This document shows, one piece after another, positions 50,691 to 59,122 of a DNA stretch of 64,000 bases. The stretch is from Rhodococcoides fascians NBRC 12155 = LMG 3623 (GTDB taxonomy: Bacteria; Actinomycetota; Actinomycetes; Mycobacteriales; Mycobacteriaceae). Both the position numbers and the translations under genes were made by a program. The notes beneath the pieces were generated by a model. That model did no database searches. It saw only the letters and a list, made by a program, of their open reading frames with translations, and was not told the DNA's origin. The first letter of the stretch is position 1. Every line of letters starts with the position of its first letter. The stretch covers positions 62,001 to 126,000 of the forward strand of contig NZ_BCWW01000002.1 of assembly GCF_001894785.1 (NCBI RefSeq). Direction: 5' to 3'.

Positions 50691-50993
50691 ATGATCGCGG
50701 TGGATGGCTTCGCAGTGGGCGGTTTCGAGACGAACGAGCCGGCCGAGGACGCGTCGGACGACGGTGGCGGATACGTCTCGACGGACTGGTTCGATCTCGA
50801 CGGCGACGGTCGTCACGAGACTTCCGTTCGGACGACGGAGGCCGGAACGACGGTGGGAACGGATGTCGATGGAGATGGTGTGACAGACAAGTTCACCGCC
50901 TTCGACCGTGACGGGCACTACGAATCCTGGGAGATTTTTCGGGAAGCGAACGGTTTCGGGCAGGGCAGATCGTCCGAATCCGGCCGACTGTAG
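50691..50993 (+). CDS. Small acidic protein with DxDxDG calcium-type repeats
   Basis: A 100-residue protein with three Asp-rich loops: DLDGDGRHETS, DVDGDGVTDKF and the shorter FDRDGHYESWEI. The DxDGDG spacing resembles calcium-binding EF-hand or dockerin-like loops and DUF6802-type proteins. No signal peptide is seen. GAGGAG precedes the ATG at 50691. Partner and role are unknown; it lies between the dynamin-like pair and pckG. Confidence 0.75.
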   Translation: MIAVDGFAVGGFETNEPAEDASDDGGGYVSTDWFDLDGDGRHETSVRTTEAGTTVGTDVDGDGVTDKFTAFDRDGHYESWEIFREANGFGQGRSSESGRL

Positions 50994-51301
50994 GCCATTC
51001 GGTCTGATTTACATCGGCGCTGGTGGATGGCTTCTTGCGTCGGTCTTTCCCTATCTGAATCGGTCTTGTGACCAATCGGACAACACCCTGTTTCTGGAAT
51101 CACGTCGCTCGGCGTTAACCTGATGAACAGGACATCCGGCGCTCGGTCCTCAGCTTGCTGTATCCAGTAACATGGTGTACTGCAGCTCGAACGGCCGAGC
51201 AGCGCCCCGCCGAGAGGGGAAAACCGAGATCTACTCGTGCGTGCTTGCCCACAGCGATCGTGCGAATTCTTCCCGGTTCCGGCTAACCCCAGGAGAGTTA
51301 G
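50994..51301 (+). other. 308-base pckG upstream region
   Basis: No gene is evident here. The region is less GC-rich at 51000-51200 and contains GTTAAC at 51115-51120 and TAACAT near 51168, either of which might belong to a promoter, but I find no well-spaced -35/-10 pair. A strong AGGAGAG ribosome site lies just before the pckG ATG. Regulatory input to gluconeogenesis probably acts here. Confidence 0.4.
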
Positions 51302-53131
51302 ATGACCTCAGCGACCATTCCCGGTTTGAGCGGCACCGACAGCGTGCCGACTCGACACAAAGAACTGCTTGCCTGGGTTGCTCAGGTAGCCGAACTGACC
51401 GAACCGGACTCCGTGGTGTTCGCTGACGGATCCGACGCCGAATGGGAGCGCCTGACCGACAAGCTGGTCGAGGCAGGAACCTTCACCCGTCTCAACGACG
51501 AGAAGAAGCCCAACTCGTTCCTCGGCAACTCCGATCCGTCGGACGTGGCCCGCGTCGAGTCGCGCACGTACATCTGTTCCAAGGAAGAGATCGACGCCGG
51601 TCCCACCAACAACTGGATGGACCCGTCGGAGATGCGGTCGTTGATGACCGAGCTGTACCGCGGTTGCATGCGCGGACGGACCATGTACGTCGTTCCGTTC
51701 TGCATGGGACCGTTGGACGCTGCCGATCCCAAGTTGGGCGTCGAGCTCACCGATTCGGAGTACGTCGTCATCTCCATGCGTGTGATGACCCGCATGGGTC
51801 AGGCCGCTCTGGACAAGATCGGCGACGACGGGTTCTACGTGAAGGCGCTGCACTCGCTCGGTGCTCCGCTGGCCGAGGGTCAGGCCGACGTGCCGTGGCC
51901 GTGCAACGACACCAAATACATCACCCACTTCCCCGAGGACCGCGAGATCTGGAGCTACGGATCCGGTTACGGCGGCAACGCGCTGCTGGGCAAGAAGTGC
52001 TACTCGCTGCGTATCGCGTCGGCCATGGCCCACGACGAGGGCTGGCTCGCCGAGCACATGCTGATCCTCAAGCTGATCTCCCCCGAGGACAAGGCGTACT
52101 ACATCGCGGCGGCATTCCCGTCCGCGTGCGGTAAGACCAACCTCGCGATGATTCAGCCGACCATTCCGGGCTGGCGTGCCGAGACCATCGGTGACGACAT
52201 CGCGTGGATGCGCTTCGGTGAGGACGGTCGTCTCTACGCCGTCAACCCGGAGTTCGGTTTCTTCGGTGTCGCTCCGGGCACCAACTGGGATTCCAACCCG
52301 AACGCGATGAAGACCATCGATCAGGGCAACTCGGTGTTCACCAACGTCGGCCTGACCGACGACGGCGACGTGTGGTGGGAAGGCCTCGAAGGCAAGCCCG
52401 ATCACCTGATCGACTGGAAGGGCAACGACTGGACGCCCGAGTCCGGAACCGATGCCGCACATCCGAACTCGCGGTACTGCGTGCCGATGGCTCAGTGCCC
52501 GTCGATGGCTCCCGAGTGGGACGACCCGCAGGGTGTGCCGATCTCCGCAATCCTGTTCGGCGGACGACGCAAGACCACCGTTCCGTTGGTGACCGAGGCC
52601 CGCGACTGGCAGCACGGAGTGTTCATGGGAGCCACCGTCGGCTCCGAGCAGACCGCTGCCGCCGAGGGCACCGTCGGTACCGTCCGACGCGACCCGATGG
52701 CCATGCTGCCGTTCCTCGGCTACAACGTGGGCGACTACTTCCAGCACTGGATCGACCTCGGCAAGAACGCCGACGAGTCCAAGCTGCCGAAGGTGTTCTA
52801 CGTCAACTGGTTCCGTCGCGGCGACGACAAGCGCTTCCTGTGGCCCGGATTCGGTGAGAACTCGCGCGTGCTCAAGTGGATCGTCGAGCGCATCGAGCAC
52901 AAGGCCGCGGGCGTCGAGACCCCGATCGGTGTCGTCCCCACGGCCGAGGCACTCGACATCGACGGCCTCGACACCACCGTCGACGACGTCGCCGAGGCAC
53001 TCGCGGTGAACACCGACGAGTGGAAGGCCGAGATCCCGCTGATCCAGGAGTGGTTCGACTTCGTCGGCGAGAAACTGCCCACCGGAATTCAGGACGAATT
53101 CGACGCCCTCAAGCAGCGTCTGGGCGCGTAG
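51302..53131 (+). CDS. pckG: GTP-dependent phosphoenolpyruvate carboxykinase
   Basis: A 609-residue PEPCK that interconverts oxaloacetate and PEP using GTP/GDP in gluconeogenesis. The P-loop with the reactive cysteine is [12 protein letters not shown] (about 276-287). Other signatures are [49 protein letters not shown], and [23 protein letters not shown]. Length is typical of the bacterial GTP enzyme. AGGAGAG precedes the ATG. A bidirectional hairpin follows the stop. Confidence 0.97.
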   Translation: MTSATIPGLSGTDSVPTRHKELLAWVAQVAELTEPDSVVFADGSDAEWERLTDKLVEAGTFTRLNDEKKPNSFLGNSDPSDVARVESRTYICSKEEIDAGPTNNWMDPSEMRSLMTELYRGCMRGRTMYVVPFCMGPLDAADPKLGVELTDSEYVVISMRVMTRMGQAALDKIGDDGFYVKALHSLGAPLAEGQADVPWPCNDTKYITHFPEDREIWSYGSGYGGNALLGKKCYSLRIASAMAHDEGWLAEHMLILKLISPEDKAYYIAAAFPSACGKTNLAMIQPTIPGWRAETIGDDIAWMRFGEDGRLYAVNPEFGFFGVAPGTNWDSNPNAMKTIDQGNSVFTNVGLTDDGDVWWEGLEGKPDHLIDWKGNDWTPESGTDAAHPNSRYCVPMAQCPSMAPEWDDPQGVPISAILFGGRRKTTVPLVTEARDWQHGVFMGATVGSEQTAAAEGTVGTVRRDPMAMLPFLGYNVGDYFQHWIDLGKNADESKLPKVFYVNWFRRGDDKRFLWPGFGENSRVLKWIVERIEHKAAGVETPIGVVPTAEALDIDGLDTTVDDVAEALAVNTDEWKAEIPLIQEWFDFVGEKLPTGIQDEFDALKQRLGA

Positions 53132-53143
53132 TATTCACGAGAC

Positions 53144-53177
53144 AGAACGGGGCTCACCGAGGGGTGGGCCCCGTTCT
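53144..53177. terminator. Terminator hairpin between pckG and the ROK kinase gene
   Basis: Arms 53144-53158 and 53163-53177 pair over 15 positions with one G-U pair (AGAACGGGGC/GCCCCGTTCT outside) and a 4-base loop. It sits 13 bases after the pckG stop and before the convergent ROK stop. A short GGCTTTC follows. It is the most terminator-like hairpin in the window. Confidence 0.8.
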
Positions 53178-53197
53178 GGCTTTCGAAGTATGCGAGA

Positions 53198-54076
53198 TCA
53201 GGCAGTGAGAGCGGCCGCGCCGTGCAGGGTGCCGAGTCCGCTCAACGCAGCCGGCACCACCTGCAGGCCGTCGAGGAACTTCAGGCGCGCGTGCAAGGCG
53301 ATCGACTCCCGGATCGGATCCCACAGCGGCGGGCCGGCCTGAGCGAAGCCGCCGCCGATCACCACCATCCGGACGTCCACCAGTGCGACCGCCGAGGCGA
53401 TGGCCTGACCGAGCGCCACTCCGGCACGTTGCAATGCGGTGACGGCGAGCGGTTCGCCCGCGGCGGCATCCGTAGCCAGTTCGACACCGGTGTTCCCCGG
53501 CCAGCCCTGCTCCCGAGCCCACCGCACCGCCGAGGGGCCGCTGGAGACGGTCTCGACGCACCCGATTCCGCCGCACGCGCAGGGCGTCGTCGAACCGGGG
53601 ACGACGATGTGGCCGATGTGCCCGGCATTGCCACTGGCCCCGGCAACGATTTTCCCGCCCAGCACCAGGCCCCCGCCGATGCCGGTGGACACCACGAGGC
53701 TGAGCACGTCCGGTATCCCGACAGCGGCACCGAATCGATGCTCACCCAATGCCGCTGCGCTGCCGTCCATGGCCAGAAGTACCTCGGCGTCGGGCAGTGC
53801 GGCGGAAATGTGTTCGCGCAGGCCGAATCCGTTCTTCCACTCGTCGACATTGATCGGCGCGACCGACCCGGTGACGAGGTCGACCGGACCGGAACACGCG
53901 ACCCCGACCCGCGTCACGTCGACGCTTCCGACGACCCCGTGCAGCAGTTCGGCACAGGCCTCCCACACGCCGGTGGCCGGTGTCGGAACTGTCTCCGGGT
54001 GCTGCGGACGTCCGTCGTCGCCGACGAGTGCCGCTGTCATCTTGGTGCCGCCGATGTCGAGCGCGAGTGCCGTCAT
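53198..54076 (-). CDS. ROK family sugar kinase (glucokinase-like)
   Basis: A 292-residue ROK kinase. The ATP phosphate loop is DIGGTK at 7-12, the catalytic Asp104 is in LLAMDGSAAAL, the second phosphate motif is STGIGGGLVLGG at 130-141, and the zinc site is GHIGH with C-x-C-x4-C (Cys166, 168, 173). The usual N-D-x-N around the catalytic Asp reads M-D-G-S, a departure that may change sugar choice. It phosphorylates a hexose such as glucose or N-acetylmannosamine; which one is not evident. Confidence 0.88.
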   Translation of the reverse strand: MTALALDIGGTKMTAALVGDDGRPQHPETVPTPATGVWEACAELLHGVVGSVDVTRVGVACSGPVDLVTGSVAPINVDEWKNGFGLREHISAALPDAEVLLAMDGSAAALGEHRFGAAVGIPDVLSLVVSTGIGGGLVLGGKIVAGASGNAGHIGHIVVPGSTTPCACGGIGCVETVSSGPSAVRWAREQGWPGNTGVELATDAAAGEPLAVTALQRAGVALGQAIASAVALVDVRMVVIGGGFAQAGPPLWDPIRESIALHARLKFLDGLQVVPAALSGLGTLHGAAALTA

Positions 54077-54085
54077 CGATCCAGG

Positions 54086-54892
54086 TTATGCGGGAGTGGA
54101 GCCTGCGGAATGCCCCATTGGGTATGCGTTCGGTTTCAGGACCAGGACGAGGTTGCTGCCGAGGAACTCACGGAGTATCGGTATACGCATCATCCACCAT
54201 GCCCAGCGCGGGTGATAGCGCGGAAACGCGGCCAGTAGCGTTGCGTTGGGAGTGCTTCGCGCCCAACGTAATCCGTCTGCCGCGCTGATGTCGAACAGGG
54301 ATTCGCCGAATCGGTTCTTGGGTTCGTGCCCGGTGGTGCGGGCGTAGCGTCGGGCCGCGTATTCGCCGCCGAGATAGTGCCACGGCCGGGTCTCGTGGCC
54401 GCCGAACGGGCCGAACCAGATGGTGTACGAGAGCACCGTGAGGCCGCCGGGTTTGGTGACGCGCAACATTTCCTCGGCCATGGTCCACGGCTCGCGGACG
54501 TGTTCGGCGACGTTCGACGAGAAGCAGATGTCGACGCTGTCGTCGAGGAAGGGCAACGCCATGCCGGAGCCGCGAACCGAACCGGGGATCTGCAGTCCGG
54601 CGGCGTGCATTTCCGAGGCGTCGGGTTCGACGGGCAGATAGCGCGTGCAACTCGCGCCGAAGACCTCGGCGAAGTATCCCGGTCCGCCGCCGACGTCGAG
54701 CACGGTCGCTGCCGACATGTCGGTGCCGGTCAGGCCGCGGTACAGGTCTCCGATCAGTTCGACCGAATCACGGGCCAGGGCACCGTAGAAGATGTCCGGA
54801 GAACTCTGCTCGTGCCCGAAGTCCTTCAGGAGTTTCACCGAGCGACGCAGTGTCGCGCGAGAGGCGAACAGTCGTGTCACGGCGGAAGTCAC
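54086..54892 (-). CDS. SAM-dependent methyltransferase, Rv0224c-like
   Basis: A 268-residue class I methyltransferase with the SAM motif VLDVGGGPGYFAEV near 65-78 and the acidic VEPD, CFSSNVAEHV and MLRVTKPGG elements. Its place beside a glycosyltransferase and a large membrane protein matches M. tuberculosis Rv0224c-Rv0226c as recalled. The substrate may be a cell-envelope glycan or lipid. The last eight residues (HSAGSTPA) are encoded by the dispersed repeat at 54090-54117. The GTG at 54892 lies 8 bases after TAGGGT, a possible leaderless start. Confidence 0.85.
   Translation of the reverse strand: MTSAVTRLFASRATLRRSVKLLKDFGHEQSSPDIFYGALARDSVELIGDLYRGLTGTDMSAATVLDVGGGPGYFAEVFGASCTRYLPVEPDASEMHAAGLQIPGSVRGSGMALPFLDDSVDICFSSNVAEHVREPWTMAEEMLRVTKPGGLTVLSYTIWFGPFGGHETRPWHYLGGEYAARRYARTTGHEPKNRFGESLFDISAADGLRWARSTPNATLLAAFPRYHPRWAWWMMRIPILREFLGSNLVLVLKPNAYPMGHSAGSTPA
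54090..54117. repeat. 28-bp dispersed repeat, copy 2
   Basis: Identical at 27 of 28 positions to 3443-3470. It encodes the C-terminal tail of the methyltransferase and ends near its stop codon at 54086. Confidence 0.6.
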
Positions 54893-54900
54893 GAAAACGA

Positions 54901-54910
54901 ACCCTAGCGG
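54901..54910. promoter_or_regulatory. Overlapping divergent -10 elements, methyltransferase/glycosyltransferase
   Basis: ACCCTAGCGG contains TAGGGT on the minus strand (8 bases before GTG 54892) and TAGCGG on the plus strand (5 bases before GTG 54916). The fit is weaker than at 35.19 and 57.88 kb but the geometry is the same. Confidence 0.35.
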
Positions 54911-54915
54911 TTAGT

Positions 54916-56208
54916 GTGGCAGCGGTATTCGACGACGGTCGAGAAGCGAGCACGGTGGATGGGGTGAAGCGAGCGGTGCGCGAGGTTCTGTTGCTGTGCT
55001 GGCGCGATACCGGGCATCCGCAGGGCGGTGGCAGCGAGCGCTACCTCGAGCAAGTAGGCGCGGGCCTGGCTCGACGCGGTGTCCGCGTCACGCTGCGGAC
55101 GGCGTCCTATCCCGGTGCTCCGGCCGAGGAGATCGTCGACGGCATCCGGATCAGTCGCGGTGGTGGTCGCCTGTCGGTGTATCCCCGCGCTCTGGCCGCC
55201 ATCGCCGCCGGTCGGCTCGGTTTCGGGCCGCTCAAAGGGATCTCCCCGGATGCCGTGATCGACACCCAGAACGGCATTCCGTTCTTCTCCCGCGCAGTAC
55301 TCGGTGTGCCGGTGACGCTGCTGGTGCATCACTGTCACCGCGAGCAGTGGCCGGTGGCGGGCCCGATGATGGCAAAGCTCGGCTGGTGGCTCGAGTCGAC
55401 GATCTCACCGAAGGTGCACCGCCGCAATCAGTACCTGACGGTGTCGTTGCCTTCTGCAGACGAGCTGATCGCTCTCGGTGTCGACCGGGAGCGCATCGCC
55501 GTGGTCCGCAACGGTGCCGACGACATCCCACTGTCTGTACCGGAAGGCGGCGAGGACACCCGCACGCCCCACCCGTCCTTGTCCGTGCTGTCGAGGCTGG
55601 TTCCACACAAGCAGATCGAGGACGCGATCGACGTCGTGGCTGCACTGCGCGGCAGCATTCCCGACATCCATCTCGACGTCATCGGCGGCGGGTGGTGGGA
55701 ACGGAATCTTCGCGAGTACGTCACGAGCCTGGGCGTCGATCGATACGTCACCTTCCACGGTCACGTCGACGAGGAGCGCAAGCATGCACTGCTCGGTCGG
55801 TCGTGGGTGCATGTGATGCCCTCCCGAAAGGAGGGCTGGGGCCTCGCCGTCGTCGAAGCTGCCCAGCACGGTGTTCCCACGGTGGGCTATCGCAGCTCCA
55901 AGGGGCTGACCGATTCGATCATCGACGGCGTCACCGGTGTTCTCGTGGGTGGTTCGACATCCGGAGCGGAGGACCGCGATGTGTCCGCGCTGACCGGTGC
56001 CGTCGCCGAACTGCTGCAGGATGCCGAGGCCCGCACTCGCCTCGGTGAGAAGGCACGAGTCCGCGCGGGTGAGTTCTCCTGGGGCCAGTGCGCCGACGGC
56101 GTGTTCTCGGTGCTCGACGGGACGACGCGCGGCACCTGGTCGTCAGGCCTGGTGGGGGCGGCCGACGCGCACACGCCTGCCGAATCGGCTCAGGAGTCCT
56201 ACCGCTAG
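54916..56208 (+). CDS. GT4 family glycosyltransferase, Rv0225-like
   Basis: A 430-residue GT-B glycosyltransferase. The N-terminal domain starts LLLCWRDTGHPQGGGSERYLEQVG and the donor domain has LSVLSRLVPHKQIEDAI and the E-x7-E motif in SRKEGWGLAVVEAAQHGVPTV. The start is uncertain: GTG 54916 is used because it fits a divergent leaderless layout, but GTGs at 54955, 54964 and 54976 would bring it closer to the mycobacterial length. The last 66 bases overlap the convergent membrane-protein gene. Confidence 0.87.
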   Translation: MAAVFDDGREASTVDGVKRAVREVLLLCWRDTGHPQGGGSERYLEQVGAGLARRGVRVTLRTASYPGAPAEEIVDGIRISRGGGRLSVYPRALAAIAAGRLGFGPLKGISPDAVIDTQNGIPFFSRAVLGVPVTLLVHHCHREQWPVAGPMMAKLGWWLESTISPKVHRRNQYLTVSLPSADELIALGVDRERIAVVRNGADDIPLSVPEGGEDTRTPHPSLSVLSRLVPHKQIEDAIDVVAALRGSIPDIHLDVIGGGWWERNLREYVTSLGVDRYVTFHGHVDEERKHALLGRSWVHVMPSRKEGWGLAVVEAAQHGVPTVGYRSSKGLTDSIIDGVTGVLVGGSTSGAEDRDVSALTGAVAELLQDAEARTRLGEKARVRAGEFSWGQCADGVFSVLDGTTRGTWSSGLVGAADAHTPAESAQESYR

Positions 56209-57870
56209 TCCGCCGAGCAACAGCAGTGCCCACGCCAGATGTGCGAGCACAACGGCTGTTGCCGAACGACTTTCGAGCATCGCCGGATCCGGCACCCGAT
56301 AGAGGCTCAGTTCCTCGTCGGAGTACACGGCGTCGAGTCGGTCCAACGTCTGCTGCGCATTGCCGAGCTCGCCCGGAGTCGTGCTCTCCACCAGTACCCA
56401 GCCGACCCCCAGGGCCGCCAGAGTGTCCGCGGAGTCGCCTGCGAGCAGGGCGTTCTGCACGTCCGTCGCCCGTTTTCCTTCCCCGCGGACCGTGCCGCCT
56501 GCGACGAGGAGTTCACCGGTCTGCAGCACGTCGACCGGCAGCATGCGGGGTGCGGGATCGAGAACGGGTGCTGAGCCGCTGTAGGGAAAGCGGCGAAACA
56601 TTCCGGCGGGAAGGACGGCCACGTCGCCGTCCTGGTCGGCGAGTTCCGCCGACACCGCTTGCCACGACTGCGGGTACGTCACCGGTTTCAGTGCGCTGCC
56701 GACGCCCCAGCCGAGGTCGGGGAGCGCAACGAGCAACGCCAGCACGGCAACGCCCCCCGGGAGCCACGCGTTGCCGAATCGGGTGCGTCGGGACGCCAAC
56801 CAGCTGATACCGGCCGCAGCGGCGAGGGCGTACATCGGCATGGCCAGCGCGACCCACTTCTGCGAATCGCGGAGCAGACCGGCCCCGGGGACGGTGTCGC
56901 CCAGTACGCGAGCCGCCGCCAACCCCGGTCCGGTTGCTGCCAGCGCAGGAAGCACGATGGCAGCGAGTGCAACGACACCCAGGCCCACGATCACCGGATT
57001 GCGTCGACGGCGATACAGCGGCCGTATCCCGAGAGCGACGACGGTCAGCAACAGGACCGTCCCCATGACAGCGAAAAGTCCTGTCCGAGAACCGGGTACG
57101 GCGTCTGAGTTCCAGATGCCGCCGAGACCGGCCAGACTACCCACCGTGCCCAGACCCGGTTCGGCGCGTGCTGCGAACGCGGCCCAACCCGCCGGATCCG
57201 CCGGTTCGACGCCACCGCCCGACACCATCGTCGCCGCCAGCCACGGCACCGACGCGACGGCGGCGATCGCGAGGGTGGCGACCACGCGCAGGCCGCGTCG
57301 GGCACCCCCGGGGAGGGCGACGACGAGTAGCGCGACGGTTGCCGCCAGCAACGCACCGGTAGGGGTGAGCCCGGCCGCGGCCAGGCAGACGGCGAGGGCC
57401 CACCAGGAGCGACCGGACCTGACTGCGAGTGCGGCGACCACCGTCCACGGGAGGGCGGCGTAGCCGACGAGCAGACTCCAATGTCCCTGCAGCAGGCGTT
57501 CGGCGACATAGGGGTTCCACACGGCCACCGTCGACGCGACGAGCAGCGCAGGCAGTGGTGCGGTGGGCAGCATCTTCTGCGCCATCACCGCCGCGCCCCA
57601 GCCGGCCGTCCACAACGCCAGCAGCAGAACGGCCTTGACCACAAGGCCGCCGTCGAACACCGTGGTCAGGGCCGCGATCGCGGCATCCTGCGGCACTGCC
57701 CGCGCGGCCGCGTCGGCGATTCCCCAGGCGGAGTCGGTGAAGTAGGAACGGGGGGTGCTGACGGCGTCGCGAAGCAGGAGATATCCAGGGCCGAGCAGTG
57801 GTCCGAGAACGACGAGCGAGAGCAGCAGGCTGTAGAGCGGCGGCGTCCACCTCGACCTCGACCACGCCAT
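56143..57870 (-). CDS. Large integral membrane protein, Rv0226c-like
   Basis: A 575-residue protein with about twelve to thirteen membrane segments and a soluble loop near 430-540 (YPQSWQAVSAEL, PVDVLQTGELLVAGGT). It has the length of M. tuberculosis Rv0226c (576 residues, recalled). The arrangement of many segments plus an extracytoplasmic domain recalls GT-C glycosyltransferases, but I see no certain catalytic motif. The ATG at 57870 lies 7 bases after TAGGGT, so it is probably leaderless, divergent from the flippase gene. Confidence 0.82.
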   Translation of the reverse strand: MAWSRSRWTPPLYSLLLSLVVLGPLLGPGYLLLRDAVSTPRSYFTDSAWGIADAAARAVPQDAAIAALTTVFDGGLVVKAVLLLALWTAGWGAAVMAQKMLPTAPLPALLVASTVAVWNPYVAERLLQGHWSLLVGYAALPWTVVAALAVRSGRSWWALAVCLAAAGLTPTGALLAATVALLVVALPGGARRGLRVVATLAIAAVASVPWLAATMVSGGGVEPADPAGWAAFAARAEPGLGTVGSLAGLGGIWNSDAVPGSRTGLFAVMGTVLLLTVVALGIRPLYRRRRNPVIVGLGVVALAAIVLPALAATGPGLAAARVLGDTVPGAGLLRDSQKWVALAMPMYALAAAAGISWLASRRTRFGNAWLPGGVAVLALLVALPDLGWGVGSALKPVTYPQSWQAVSAELADQDGDVAVLPAGMFRRFPYSGSAPVLDPAPRMLPVDVLQTGELLVAGGTVRGEGKRATDVQNALLAGDSADTLAALGVGWVLVESTTPGELGNAQQTLDRLDAVYSDEELSLYRVPDPAMLESRSATAVVLAHLAWALLLLGGLAVGLLSRFGRRVRVGRPHQA

Positions 57871-57877
57871 GATCGGC

Positions 57878-57889
57878 ACCCTATACCGT
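57878..57889. promoter_or_regulatory. Adjacent divergent -10 elements for two leaderless genes
   Basis: ACCCTA-TACCGT places TAGGGT on the minus strand 7 bases before ATG 57870, and TACCGT on the plus strand exactly 6 bases before ATG 57896. The start codons are 25 bases apart and no ribosome sites are present. Confidence 0.5.
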
Positions 57890-57895
57890 GGACGC

Positions 57896-59122
57896 ATGTC
57901 GTTTCGCGCCTCGTCCGAGGCAGACCACCCGGCGGGTGCGTCCGTCGCCGGGATGGGGATGGTGACGGCCGGCTCGATGTTCGCCAATGTCGTGGCGTAT
58001 CTGCTACAGGTGCTCGCGAGTCGCATGCTCGGCGTCGAGGGTTACGGCGAGTTCGCGAGTCTTCTTGCGGTGCAATTGGTTCTGGCGGTCCCGGCGTTGG
58101 CGTTGCAGTCCGTCGTCGCGCGCGAGGTGGTGCGCGGCCGCAGTTCGCGCGAGCTGCGTGGCGTCGGCTACCGCTGTGCGGCGGTCGCGGGTGTGCTGGC
58201 TCTCGCTGTGTCCCCGGCTTTGTCGGCGGCCATGGACGTCTCGGCAGCGGCGACGGTGTCGGCCGTGATCGCTGCGCCGGTGCTGGTGTTGTTGGCCGCG
58301 GAGCAGGGGCTGCTGCAAGGACGCGGCCGGTTCGGCGCACTGAGCGTGGTGTTGGCGGCGGCCGGTTTCGGCAAGGTGGCGCCGGCGGTGGTCGTGTTGC
58401 TGCTCGGCGGCGGCCCGGGTTCGGTGCTGCTGGCCACGGCGGCCGGTATCGGCGTGGTGGCCGTCGGCGCGCGGTCGGCCGCCGGAGCGCCGGTGAACGC
58501 GGTGTCGGAAACCAGGGTGACCGTTCTGACGGTGCTGCAGGCCTCGCAGGTGCAGTTGGTGCTGATCGCGATGTCCGCATTGGATCTGGTGCTGGCTCGG
58601 TCGTTGCTCAGCAGTACCGAAGCCGGGCTGTATGCGGTCGGTGCCGTCGCGTCCAAAGCGGCGTTCTGGCTGCCGCAGGCGGTCGGAGTGGTGTTGTATC
58701 CGCGCATGGCGAACCCGCTGCACTCGGCTGCCGCAGTGCGATCGGCGCTGACCGTCGTCGCCGGACTCGGCACGGTACTGGTACTCGGGGGCGCGCTGGC
58801 GTCGCCGCTACTTCCTTTGGTTGTCGGTGACACGTATTCCGGTGTGCAGCAATACGTGTGGCTCTTCGTGCTGCAGGGGGCGTGTCTGGCGGTACTGCAG
58901 AGCGCACTGCTGTGGGCAATCGCGGGGGAGCGCACCCACCTGGCCCTCGTCGCCTGGTTCGCCCTCGCGGTCGAGGTGCTGCTGTTGCTGTTCGTGGCCT
59001 CCACCCTGGCCCAGTTCGTCACCGTCGCAGCCGTTACCGCCGCGGTCACGATGGCCGTCGTGTGCGGCGTTGTCCTGTTCGGCGACAGAATCAGTCGCGC
59101 GCGGGCCGGATCTCGCCGATGA
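57896..59122 (+). CDS. Wzx/MOP-type polysaccharide or lipid-linked glycan flippase
   Basis: A 408-residue membrane protein with twelve to thirteen segments. The N-terminal GSMFANVVAYLLQVLASRMLGVEGYGEFASLLAV matches polysaccharide-export flippases of the MOP superfamily, and AGLYAVGAVASKAAFWLPQAV is also typical. It probably translocates a lipid-linked glycan made by the neighbouring glycosyltransferase and methyltransferase. Leaderless start at ATG 57896. Its last 32 bases overlap the convergent AmiC-like gene. Confidence 0.85.
   Translation: MSFRASSEADHPAGASVAGMGMVTAGSMFANVVAYLLQVLASRMLGVEGYGEFASLLAVQLVLAVPALALQSVVAREVVRGRSSRELRGVGYRCAAVAGVLALAVSPALSAAMDVSAAATVSAVIAAPVLVLLAAEQGLLQGRGRFGALSVVLAAAGFGKVAPAVVVLLLGGGPGSVLLATAAGIGVVAVGARSAAGAPVNAVSETRVTVLTVLQASQVQLVLIAMSALDLVLARSLLSSTEAGLYAVGAVASKAAFWLPQAVGVVLYPRMANPLHSAAAVRSALTVVAGLGTVLVLGGALASPLLPLVVGDTYSGVQQYVWLFVLQGACLAVLQSALLWAIAGERTHLALVAWFALAVEVLLLLFVASTLAQFVTVAAVTAAVTMAVVCGVVLFGDRISRARAGSRR

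Noticed and set aside
50994-51301. cAMP-receptor (GlxR/Crp) site upstream of pckG
   Set aside because: Only TGTGA half-site-like sequence was found, without a properly spaced TCACA partner.
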